64,000 nucleotides of DNA from Nematostella vectensis (taxonomy: Eukaryota > Cnidaria > Anthozoa > Actiniaria > Edwardsiidae). The position numbers and the translations under genes are program-made. The DNA is taken from NCBI RefSeq assembly GCF_932526225.1, contig NC_064042.1, positions 10,182,540 through 10,246,539 on the forward strand, given 5' to 3'. Of this stretch, positions 56,193-64,000 are shown in pieces. Under the pieces are notes generated by a model, which saw nothing but the letters and a program-made list of their open reading frames with translations, did not search any database and was not told where the DNA came from. The number at the start of each line of letters is the position of its first letter. Within the stretch, counting starts at the first letter, position 1.

Positions 56193-57895
56193 TGTTGTGG
56201 CAACAGAGACAACGGAATTTCCGTCGGGTTGGAATGCATTGTTGCTGGGGCTTTTTCTTTGAAAACCTGAAGCTGGAGACGAGATAAAGAATCTGCTAAA
56301 ATGTTATGCACACCTGGTATATGCTTTGCTCTGAAAAGAATATTATGTTTAAGACAAAGGGCGACCAAGTGGCGGACAAAAAACATTAGAGATTTATCCC
56401 GGCAGCTCTGTTTATTGATCACGTAAACCAATGCTTCGTTATCAGTAAAAAATAAAATGCACTGGTTGGTCATTCTATGCCCCCATAAATGCACACTAAG
56501 GACAATGGGATAGAATTCCAGAATAGCGATGTTCTTTCCTACCCATGTATCGGGCCATTGCCCATAGCACCATTCGTCACCAAAAACTGCCCCATAACCC
56601 AGAGAGCCTGCAGCATCAGTAAAGAGCCGAAGTTTAGGTGAGCTCACCCAGTGCTCGTCAAGGAAAAATGACTTGCAATTGAAGTTCTGAAGAAAAGACA
56701 GCCAAATTTTTAAGTCCTCCTTGGCACTTATATTTAGTCTGATCTTGTGGTGAGGGGCCCTAACATTAATAGTGAGATCTATCAGCCGCCTCAGAAAGGC
56801 CCTGCCAGGCATGACAACAGAACATGCGAAATTTAGCATTCCAATTAGCGACTGTAACTCCTGGAGGGACACCTTCTTTCTGCGCAAAAAACTAGTAATC
56901 AGCTGTATAGACTTGTCAATTTTGTCTTGTGGTAGGCGAGCCACTAACATTTGGGTATCAAGTTCAATACCCGCAAACTGCAAAGTAGTGGCAGGTCCCA
57001 TTGTTTTCTCTGGTGCTATGGGAATACCCAGATAGTGACATAGGTCCAGAAAAAGTTGTAGTTGCGCCCTACATAGATCTTCGGTAGGGGCTATGATCAA
57101 AAAGTCATCAAGAAGGTGGAGGATTGAATGTATATGTAATTTGTGCCTAGCTATCCATTCCACAGCCGTACTAAAGGTTTCAAACGTTTTACAGGAGCTG
57201 GAACAACCCATAGGCATGCATCGATCATAATAGTAAGAGTCTCTCCATTTAAAACCCAACAAGGGGTAGTCCTTAGGATCGATAGGAATTATGCGAAATG
57301 CATTCTTTATGTCAGTCTTAGCAAGATAACAGCTGGTACCATTATGCCGAATAAATCGAATAGCGTCCTCGATAGTGGCATAACGGACGCTTGTATTAGC
57401 TGGCATTATGCCATCATTGATAGAAATCCCTTTAGGGAAAGAAAGATGATGTATAAGCCTAAATTCACCGGGTGTTTTCTTAGGTACAACCCCCAACGGA
57501 GATACCCGAAAGGGTGAAAATGGTGGGATTGCAAAGGGACCTGCAAGCCTATGGGCCTCCAGCTCTTTGAAGACCTTGGCATCAACAATTTCAGGATGTT
57601 CAGAAGCCGAAAGCAGGTTCTGAGATTCAAGGGGTTCTAATGTGCCTTCAAAATGCAAGGAAAAACCTGAATTGAAACCCTTAGACAGATAAGCAAAAAT
57701 GGCTGGTTCATACCCAGAAAGTAAATGTAAAAAACGTTCACTTTTTACCGGGGTTGGAAGATTGGGGCCTGGCATGTTCCGATTGTCCTCCCGGTTGTTG
57801 CCGTTGGGGACGAAAACATTTAGTGGCAGGGTGGCTACCAGCACTGCAGAGATAACATGCATGCTTGAAGTCGCAACCCGAACATGCCTTGCCAC
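56180..57895 (-). CDS. Reverse transcriptase-RNase H of the Ngaro-like element
   Basis: Copies the element RNA into DNA and removes the RNA strand. In the 571-residue frame the RT domain spans about 100-330 with FRLIHHLS (~145-152), Asp195 (AKTDIKNAFR), MPMGCSSS (227-234) and the catalytic LLDDF (Asp263-Asp264). RNase H spans about 420-540 with Asp427 (FTDAAG), Glu460 (ILEFYP), Asp485 (FTDNEA) and Asp535 (PGVHNILADSLSR). No protease or methyltransferase was seen. The frame opens at GTG and overlaps the end of gag by 158 nt in the +1 frame, so gag-pol expression by frameshifting or internal start (Met12 or Met41) is likely. It appears intact. Confidence 0.95.
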   Translation of the reverse strand: MARHVRVATSSMHVISAVLVATLPLNVFVPNGNNREDNRNMPGPNLPTPVKSERFLHLLSGYEPAIFAYLSKGFNSGFSLHFEGTLEPLESQNLLSASEHPEIVDAKVFKELEAHRLAGPFAIPPFSPFRVSPLGVVPKKTPGEFRLIHHLSFPKGISINDGIMPANTSVRYATIEDAIRFIRHNGTSCYLAKTDIKNAFRIIPIDPKDYPLLGFKWRDSYYYDRCMPMGCSSSCKTFETFSTAVEWIARHKLHIHSILHLLDDFLIIAPTEDLCRAQLQLFLDLCHYLGIPIAPEKTMGPATTLQFAGIELDTQMLVARLPQDKIDKSIQLITSFLRRKKVSLQELQSLIGMLNFACSVVMPGRAFLRRLIDLTINVRAPHHKIRLNISAKEDLKIWLSFLQNFNCKSFFLDEHWVSSPKLRLFTDAAGSLGYGAVFGDEWCYGQWPDTWVGKNIAILEFYPIVLSVHLWGHRMTNQCILFFTDNEALVYVINKQSCRDKSLMFFVRHLVALCLKHNILFRAKHIPGVHNILADSLSRLQLQVFKEKAPATMHSNPTEIPLSLLPQHWGP

Positions 57896-58829
57896 TGTGG
57901 AAACGGTAACAGAAACCTTTTGGGATAGCCTGGTGTGATTTGTTTGGAATTCTTCCGGTACTGGCAGGTTTAGTTACCAAAACATGTGACCGAAGCCACA
58001 ATTCGGAATGGATATTGGCCCATGGGAACAGGGAGGGGTTTACCTGGCGCAGCGTACGGAATGTTTCATCATAATAACGCCAATTGTGGCCACGATTAGC
58101 CAAATCATGGATCGTTTCCCCATATTTCATGAGGGCTGGGGCCTCATTGGGATATTTCTGGGTATAAACCGCCACAAAAATTCTGAAGGCTGATGCCCAC
58201 ATCTCCATAGTCAGATTCCGTTTAGGCCGAGTAGTGGGCTCTAGACAAATAGAGGGCTGCCGGCCCCCACTACCTGATGAGACACTTAACTGATATTTGT
58301 CCTCTGACCAGGGATTGCTTAATAGAATACCAAACTCTAAAAATTCATTATCCCAAATCTTCGCCTTTGTCTTTGTGGAAACTCTTGTGTCGAGCGAAAA
58401 TTGAACTGTCTGAAGGTCATGTGTAGGGGGTGGTGGAGGGTCCTTCTCACCTGAGAGCAGGCCCCGAACGTTGGTGATGGCTGACTCCACCAATGCATCG
58501 GTGCGCGTTTGGGGTGGAACCTCCACTGGTGTATTAGCTTCTTCAGCAGGAACCCGCTGTGGGAGGAGAGGTATAAGGGCATCTGTGACCCTGGTTGTGA
58601 CCGTTGAAATGATCATCTCCAACGTGTCTGGTGACAAGGTTGCGTGTGGTGGTATGACCGTTGGCTCTCTGTTATTTACGGCTGATGGTGGTGCGACAAT
58701 TTCCTCCGTGTTGTTAACGGCTGGTGGAGGGTCGACCATTAACCCGGTTCTCCTTGCTTGCAGCCGAGCAGATCTAGGCCTTTTAGCTGGCTGAATTGGA
58801 GGTGGTGGTGGTCGGCGTTTCCTAGGCAT
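57738..58829 (-). CDS. Gag-like nucleocapsid protein of the Ngaro-like element
   Basis: 363 residues from a true ATG. Proline/arginine-rich N-terminus (1-30), an acidic/proline linker, a mostly helical middle (~150-285) with WDNEFLEFGILL, and a Cys/His-rich C-terminus. C307, C316, C319 and H323 precede a perfect CCHC zinc knuckle C325-x2-C328-x4-H333-x4-C338. Zinc knuckles bind the element RNA in gag proteins; this extended Cys/His pattern is common in YR-element gags (family knowledge). Ends in a basic, Gln/Pro-rich stretch. First frame of the gag-pol-YR cluster, with overlapping frames downstream. Confidence 0.85.
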   Translation of the reverse strand: MPRKRRPPPPPIQPAKRPRSARLQARRTGLMVDPPPAVNNTEEIVAPPSAVNNREPTVIPPHATLSPDTLEMIISTVTTRVTDALIPLLPQRVPAEEANTPVEVPPQTRTDALVESAITNVRGLLSGEKDPPPPPTHDLQTVQFSLDTRVSTKTKAKIWDNEFLEFGILLSNPWSEDKYQLSVSSGSGGRQPSICLEPTTRPKRNLTMEMWASAFRIFVAVYTQKYPNEAPALMKYGETIHDLANRGHNWRYYDETFRTLRQVNPSLFPWANIHSELWLRSHVLVTKPASTGRIPNKSHQAIPKGFCYRFHSGKACSGCDFKHACYLCSAGSHPATKCFRPQRQQPGGQSEHARPQSSNPGKK

Positions 58830-58921
58830 GGTCTACTTCTATAGGAAAATAGTACAAATCTATCTGCAAAAGATAGGTACATGGAGCTGATGTAATATCA
58901 TCCTCCAAAATTAATAAATTA

Positions 58922-59331
58922 GAGGAATGAAACCCCCAAATAATAAACATATAACAATGGGAGGATTGAAACCACCACAGCATCAGTGTACTAGAAAGCA
59001 AATCACAGCAAAATGAGAAACAAAATGATAAACAGGAGGATTGAAGCCCCATACAATCTACTAGAGAGAAAAATATAATAGAAAAGGAGGATTGAAAAAC
59101 CCCCAGAAAACAAATTACTGTACAAGGAGTAAAGCCTTGTGCAAATAATTAACAAGAGGATTAAAGCCCCATAAAATCTTAGGGACAAGGGGAGGAATAA
59201 AGCCCCCACGAAGCCAATTGTAAGGATTTAAGCCTCACAGAATTAATAAACACGAGGATTGAAGCCCCATGAAGTCCGCGAGTTGATATAAACCTCTCGC
59301 GATTGAGAGCAGAAGGAGGATTAAAGCCCCC
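58922..59331. repeat. Series of ~11 short imperfect palindromes in the gag leader
   Basis: A consensus like GGAGGATTGAAGCCCC recurs at about 58922, 58959, 59035, 59086, 59123, 59155, 59189, 59222, 59254, 59280 and 59315, spaced ~26-76 nt. Several copies are near-palindromic (AGGATTTAAGCCT at 59223; CAAGG...CCTTG at 59123-59139), so the transcribed strand could form a row of small hairpins. It lies directly upstream of the gag ATG, between it and the SGNH frame. It is not a CRISPR: spacers are uneven, units vary and the host is eukaryotic. Confidence 0.7.
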
Positions 59332-59766
59332 ACAAGGCAAATTTCAAGCCGAACTTAAACAACAAAATATAATGTATGACTCCTCGTAAGGGAAATTTAA
59401 TTGTACAAACATCGGATATAACATACCCGCAGTTATGAAGCAACTATGCAAGAAAGAAAATATCAAAATGCCAAAACCGTTAAATACTTCGCTATTAGTT
59501 CGGTAAAACAGTGGAGGTCAAAGAGGGTCAACAGCTCAAGTAAACAGTACGATAAAAACAGATTTTGAACAGATTAGTGCCACCACAATAAGAACGGAGT
59601 AAGTAATAGTAGTTCGGCTAAATTCAATGAGTGAAAAAAGAGGCAATCCGTAAGGCCTATCAGTCATCAACAAACCTACCGATCGTTAAAGATGAGTTTC
59701 GGTCTCCGTTGTCTTGAGTAAGTTGATTGAATGAATGATAGCACCGCGATAGCTACGATACAGCAT
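59332..59766. other. Non-coding spacer between palindrome series and SGNH frame
   Basis: About 435 bp with no convincing frame on either strand and no repeat seen. It might hold an internal promoter or splice acceptor for the gag-pol transcript, but nothing in it is clear enough to call. Confidence 0.4.
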
Positions 59767-60297
59767 CTACTGGCTATCTTGAGACAAATGAACTCCATCA
59801 CGCAGGAATGGAGTATGGAAAGGGTTTTTAAAACCCCTGTGTGACCAGCAGAACACGTTTGGCAAGGACTCGAGAAGAACACTCGAGATTTGGTTAAGAG
59901 TTTCAGCATTTCTGTTAAATACGCGGTGACCGCGGAATGCACGCCCCCGTGGGATAACATGGCATAAACCGACGACGCGAACGGAATACTCGTTGCGTAA
60001 GAGCAACACTAATTCTTCAATGCGTGAGCCAACAACTTCAGGACCAACACAGGAAAGGTCATTGGTACCGATTTCAATAATAACTACATCGGGAGAGGAC
60101 CGAGAAACGACATGGAGATCCCTGGCGCGAAGCCAAGGAACAGTGCGTCCTCCCACGCCGTGCAAAATAACATGGATGCTACCAGCAAAACCAAAGGAAA
60201 GATCCGCCCGGGAATCAAAATTAGCCGAAAGATCCGAATGTAGACGACGGACAAAAGAATGTCCTAAGATGAGAACTTTAGGTATATCAGAAACCAT
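59767..60297 (-). CDS. SGNH-hydrolase-like protein of the Ngaro-like element
   Basis: 176 residues from a true ATG 11 nt inside repeat A1's inner edge. It shows the SGNH/GDSL esterase blocks: GHSF (12-15, nucleophile Ser14) after KVLILGHS, Gly in GVGGR (47-51), IGTND (76-80, Asn79), and the acid/base pair in RDGVHL (Asp167, His170). The fold hydrolyses esters or acts in lipid or carbohydrate deacylation; its role in retrotransposons is unknown. I recall SGNH domains from some Ngaro elements and some CR1-clade LINEs. It ends soon after the His block, as short members do. As the first frame of the transcript it should be well translated. Confidence 0.85.
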   Translation of the reverse strand: MVSDIPKVLILGHSFVRRLHSDLSANFDSRADLSFGFAGSIHVILHGVGGRTVPWLRARDLHVVSRSSPDVVIIEIGTNDLSCVGPEVVGSRIEELVLLLRNEYSVRVVGLCHVIPRGRAFRGHRVFNRNAETLNQISSVLLESLPNVFCWSHRGFKNPFHTPFLRDGVHLSQDSQ

Positions 60298-60308
60298 AAC
60301 AACTCACC

Positions 60309-60567
60309 GAAAAACTTTAGCGGATCCTTCGGCGACTGGCAGCAAATGACACCGTGCACGAGTGTTTCCCTAGCCTAGTGCTAATGGATAGGGGTCAATG
60401 CAATGCATCCCCAACAGGAGTCACGTGTGGACAGTTGTTATATAACAATAACACAGGGTCCCCATCAATGAATTATACTGCACAGGGTTCCGATTATAAT
60501 ATTATAGCATTAATTTGAATAACCCGTGGGAAAGCATAAAAAGTCTATTCGCAAGCAAATATTTTCT
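60309..60567 (-). repeat. Split direct repeat A1 (259 bp), element 5' end
   Basis: Identical by eye to 54216-54474. It lies at the 5' end of the minus-strand transcription unit and must hold the promoter if the element is transcribed like its relatives. The right edge abuts ATATT repeats. Confidence 0.93.
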
Positions 60568-60992
60568 ATTATATTATATTATATTATATTATATTATATT
60601 ATATTATATTATATTATATTATATTATATTATATTATATTATATTATATTATATTATATTATATTATATTATATTATATTATATTATATTATATTATATT
60701 ATATTATATTATATTATATTATATTATATTATATTATATTATATTATATTATATTATATTATATTATATTATATTATATTATATTATATTATATTATATT
60801 ATATTATATTATATTATATTATATTATATTATATTATATTGTATTATATTGAATTATATTATATTATATTATATTATATTATATTATATTATATTATATT
60901 ATATTATATTATATTATATTATATTATATTATATTATATTATATTATATTATATTATATTATATTATATTATATTATATTATATTTTATTTT
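60568..60992. repeat. Right part of the U5 (ATATT)n microsatellite
   Basis: About 420 bp of almost pure ATATT units with two interruptions near 60841 and 60851 (GTATT, GAATT). It ends in the same TTTTTAGGGCTCCAG flank as the other units, showing the retrotransposon split one tract. Confidence 0.96.
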
Positions 60993-61130
60993 TAGGGCTC
61001 CAGATATATCCTTGTTTGTTTTGGCAAGGATTTTCAGCCCTCCCACTCTAAAATGGTCTCCGCGGTCCCTGGCTAATGGCTCGGGCGAAGCGTCGTGTTG
61101 AAGACGGCATATTTATGCTTTCTCACTTTC

Positions 61131-61259
61131 CTAATATGGTGCGCGCGTGGTCAGAGCCCTTGCGCGCGTGCGTGACGTCATGGCCGCTGGTGACGTGATA
61201 ATGCAAATTAGAATAGAAATCAAAGAGACCCATGCTAGCTTGCAAGCTACAGATCTGCG
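61131..61259 (+). promoter_or_regulatory. Promoter-like region of gene copy 5 (CRE + octamer)
   Basis: TGACGTCA at 61173-61180 and octamer ATGCAAAT at 61201-61208. TATA-like sequence is changed to CTAATATGG. It stands ~600 bp from the 5' end of the divergently oriented retrotransposon. Confidence 0.5.
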
Positions 61260-63631
61260 ATGATCTGGATAATTGTAAGCGTAATTTTGGGGACTTTATT
61301 GGGTATACTAGACCATGTATACCCAAATCTACAAATACTATATATACCAAAAATGTTAGCGGCAGAGTCGCGCAATGGTAAGTTGAAATCTTTGTTATTT
61401 TACCTCAAAATGACACTGCGCTTTCTCGAATGTGTTCCTTTTTTTTTGCGATAGCCTTTAGCGATTTTTTTTTACATATTTTATTTATTTTGCAGTAATT
61501 CTCGGAATTACAGATTTTTCAGAACCAAGCTCTCTCATCGGTAAGTGTTGAAATGTTTAATATTTCTTGGATTAATTATTTTTAAAAACTAAACGATTTA
61601 CTTGATAGTTTGTTCCATTGCTTGTTAGCTTAGCCACAACTAAAAGCAATGAAAAAGATATCGTTATTTACAAGTGTTTGAACCCTTCTGAATTAGTCTA
61701 TAGATCGATTGTTGTTGTTTTCTGTTCAGATACCTGTGCTGTATATAAAAACCGCACGAGATAATGTTGGCAATACAAATTTTGTTGCAAACCATTAGCT
61801 AACGGGGAATGGGGGGGGGGGGGGGGGGGAGCGGGGACAGTTCACAGTGGATGCGGGATTTTCCAAAGGACATATGGGGCGCACTGTCTGCTTCCCTTTT
61901 TTATTGGGGGGGGGGGGGGAGGTTGTTCTAGAGACATCAGGTCTACTACTACTGTTCTACTACTGTTTATTCAATCACAGAGACTTGGGGTGCGGTCATT
62001 AATTACTGGGGGGCATTTTTGCAAACTCTGGGCTAAAAATGTTTTGTCCCCCTCAAATCCAAGCCCAAAAATCGTGCCCCCCCCCGCCTCCACTTATTTA
62101 TATTCAATGATTATATGTCTTTACAACCACAGAGCCACAGAGACTTGATATATTGAATGTAACTGAGAATAACCTTTTACTAAAATATAGATCAGCTAGC
62201 ATGGCAATTTTGTCTTTTTTAATTTAAGTATGAATCTTCACTTCGCTAGTTTAAGAGTGACAAATAGATGAACAACATATACCTGTGTCGCTAGAAAACG
62301 ACTACGTCGTCGACGAGTCTAGGTTTCGCAACATTTTAATGTATTTGTTTTGTTCAACTGATTAGAACAGGCAGGCGCCGAATTAATTCTGGTTTTAATA
62401 TATTAATGAGCAAGAACGTCATTGTTCAAATGTAAATTTTTTTCAGTTCACAATGTTTCCTCTATTATATACTTAGTTCAATATTGTTCAGGAACCAATC
62501 TTGTATTTATATAAATATATTTTGAGAATCCCTCTAATGGTTGACAGACAAAGACCCAAAAATGTGACCACCCTTTAATGACAGCCCCAAAAATGTGACC
62601 TCCCCCCCAAAAAAAAAAAATTGGCGCCCTAAAAGACATAGCCTCCCTACATATTTGCCGCCCCCCCCCCCCCCCAGTAATAAATGACCGCTCCCTTAGT
62701 CGCAGAGGCGTACAACATAAGACTTCAGCCCTGTGTTGATTCATAAATTTCAGGAAATGGTATAACGAGACTAAGAGTAATAACCTCTATCCATTTGTTT
62801 GCAGAGTTTCGGGACAGAAGAATTGGATACGCTCGGGAGCCTACACGCCCAGATGATGTATTTAGATGTAATATAACAGGTGAGTAAAGATTTCACCTGA
62901 CATATAACCACCAAGATAATCTATATACATATAGTACAACACGCAGAGATGATTGATTTTTTGCCATTAAAAACTCTGAAAATTTAAATACGAGAATAAG
63001 TAACCTGTGTCTATTTTATTTCTTTGCAGAGTTTCGGGACAGAGGGATTGGATACGAGCGGCAGCCTTCCCTTCCCTTTTACGTGTATAAGAACACAACC
63101 TACACGCCAGGTGAGTAATGAAATCAAATAAGTCATATAACCTTACCCTTTGACGTGTATAACACTATCTTTACGACAGGTGCAAATGGTGTTATACACC
63201 TCACCGGGAAGTTACGTGTATAATACTACACTAGTCGCCTGTATGTCAGCAGATGATATGACATCTGGTCGGTGGACACGTCGTCTTATACTATAACATG
63301 AGTGATTGACTCAAAAACTTTTACACTTGTCTCCTTGCTGATCATTTCTGTATTTTATATTGTAATTGAACTTTGTTTATGTTGCTGATCTATTTGTTTT
63401 GTTTTAATCGTAGTCGGGCTGGTTCCGAAGGTAACCGCCCTAGCTGTAATCCCACCTGCACCGGAAGTAGTACCGCCATGGTGCAATCCTTTTTTCGTGT
63501 CGTTTGTCGTCATGGCGACCATGGTCACGGTAGCTGTTTTAGCAGTCAACTGGGACAGCGGAGACCAAACTGATGACGATAAAGAAGACGAGAACAAGAT
63601 GTCTTCCGACTTGAGGATCTGCCTGATGAAG
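61260..63631 (+). CDS. Gene copy 5 (partial): exons 1-5 of the membrane-protein family
   Basis: Predicted exons: 61260-61377, 61496-61540, 62805-62879, 63030-63110, 63414-63631, with the same phases as the other copies. The large last exon should start just beyond the window. Exon 1 donor is GTAAGT here (others GTGAGT), closer to consensus. Exon 3 reads VFRCNIT where other copies have VYRCNIT. Signal peptide, both EFRDR-x-IGY modules and the transmembrane helix are intact. The possible cassette segment (G-run region, ~63687-63739) is 53 nt and would break the frame if included. Whether the tail is intact cannot be judged. Confidence 0.7.
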
Positions 63632-64000
63632 GTGAGTACTGAGATGAATGTACAGTACCACGTCTGGTCTCTTTGCGAGTTCCAGGAAGAGGCGTTGGAG
63701 GGCGGAGGGAGGGGGGAGGGGGGTCGAAGCAGTACTACGTAAGTGCCAAAAAACACTGTAGGACTTTTAGAAGTTGTTGTATCTAATAATAATACTTGAA
63801 GGATATTCACTCAGAATAGCTGCAGAAGCAAAAGCTGTAGAAGGGCAAGTATTGCAAGTATATCACGTATATGACAATTAGGGCGTCCGCTGTACAATAT
63901 CTAGGGCCAGATACATATTACCAACTGTTTGTCCCGAAGACTGTTATTCAAAGTATGTTTTTAGATAGCGAAAATATATCAAGAAAAAGGAGAGTAGGAA
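63632..64000 (+). other. Intron 5 of gene copy 5, running off the window
   Basis: Starts with the GTGAGT donor after exon 5, includes the extended G-run segment, and ends before the acceptor of exon 6, by comparison with U4 where that acceptor lies ~429 nt after the donor. Confidence 0.6.

Larger units (their letters stand above)
53975..60567 (-). mobile_element. Ngaro/DIRS-type tyrosine-recombinase retrotransposon, apparently intact (6,593 bp)
   Basis: Read on the minus strand the order is repeat A (60567-60309), SGNH-like frame, palindrome-rich leader, gag, RT-RNase H, tyrosine recombinase, repeat B (54688-54474), repeat A (54474-54216), 26-bp spacer, repeat B (54189-53975). A1-ORFs-B1-A2-B2 split direct repeats are diagnostic of Ngaro/PAT-like members of the DIRS order. 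Absence of a methyltransferase domain after RNase H, and the extra SGNH frame, point to Ngaro rather than DIRS1 or PAT (family knowledge). No mismatch was seen between repeat copies, and all main frames are open. It is inserted in the U5 pentanucleotide tract with no obvious target duplication, as expected for recombinase-mediated integration. The same site is empty in U1-U4. Confidence 0.93.
48844..64000 (+). repeat. Tandem unit U5 (partial, interrupted by retrotransposon)
   Basis: Fifth copy, cut by the window end just before the large last exon. Its start is U1-like (short C7 run, CCAATTTAAAAATTC). Between about 50.4 and 51.8 kb it alternates between U2/U3-type and U1/U4-type variants. A 6,593-bp retrotransposon interrupts the ATATT tract. 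About 115 bp between AAAAGGATG and TCATGATCATAG (53850-53860), present in the other units, are missing here. Confidence 0.95.

Noticed and set aside
57143-57517. Plus-strand frames opposite RT and gag (also 58471-58794, 59993-60349)
   Set aside because: Antisense shadows of clearly coding minus-strand frames with full catalytic motifs.
58922-59331. CRISPR-like array
   Set aside because: Motifs vary, spacing is irregular, no cas genes, and the sequence is eukaryotic; treated as a palindrome series.
53975-60567. LTR retrotransposon or DIRS1/PAT methyltransferase-bearing element
   Set aside because: No DDE integrase or protease, no simple LTR pair, no inverted termini and no methyltransferase motif; split direct repeats with YR fit Ngaro better.

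Overview
This is a eukaryotic, almost certainly invertebrate metazoan, genome window. Phase-consistent GT-AG introns, AATAAA signals, homopolymer and microsatellite tracts, a CRE/octamer-type promoter, a CAGTCGAACC-type TIR remnant and a Ngaro-like retrotransposon all fit a cnidarian-like genome. The phylum is inference. No rRNA, tRNA, CRISPR array or bacterial operon was seen.

Nearly everything is a head-to-tail tandem array of one ~12.1-12.4 kb unit: U1 10-12453, U2 12454-24546, U3 24547-36637, U4 36638-48843, U5 48844 to beyond the window. Each unit has ~5-6 kb without a recognisable gene (AT-rich DNA, CCAG repeats, an old ~680-bp internal duplication, a TIR remnant), then a pentanucleotide (ATATN) microsatellite, a conserved promoter-like segment, and a six-exon gene on the + strand. 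By matching splice phases the gene reads as a signal peptide, two homologous EFRDR-x-IGY exons, one transmembrane helix, and a ~930-970-residue Ser/Thr/Lys-rich tail encoded by one large last exon. Four copies (U1-U4) are complete and open (1117, 1150, 1150 and 1105 aa predicted). The U5 copy runs off the right edge before its last exon. I recognise no known domain in it; it may be a lineage-specific multigene family.

The copies are not equally related. Shortly after ~13.5 kb, U2 and U3 are copies of one 12,091-bp segment with very few differences. The first ~1.3 kb of U4 matches U3 and the rest resembles U1, so U4 looks like an unequal-crossover hybrid. U5 is a further mosaic.

In U5 a 6,593-bp Ngaro/DIRS-type tyrosine-recombinase retrotransposon (53975-60567, minus strand) sits inside the pentanucleotide microsatellite. 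It has the split direct-repeat architecture A1-ORFs-B1-A2-B2 (A = 259 bp, B = 215 bp, with no mismatch seen between copies) and four open frames: SGNH-hydrolase-like, gag with a CCHC knuckle, RT-RNase H, and tyrosine recombinase. All expected catalytic residues are visible. It is absent from U1-U4, so it inserted after the array formed, and it may be young. Between the SGNH and gag frames is an unusual series of about eleven short imperfect palindromes.

Limits: exon structures are read from sequence only, without transcripts. Near-identical copies and long homopolymers are also places where assemblies go wrong.
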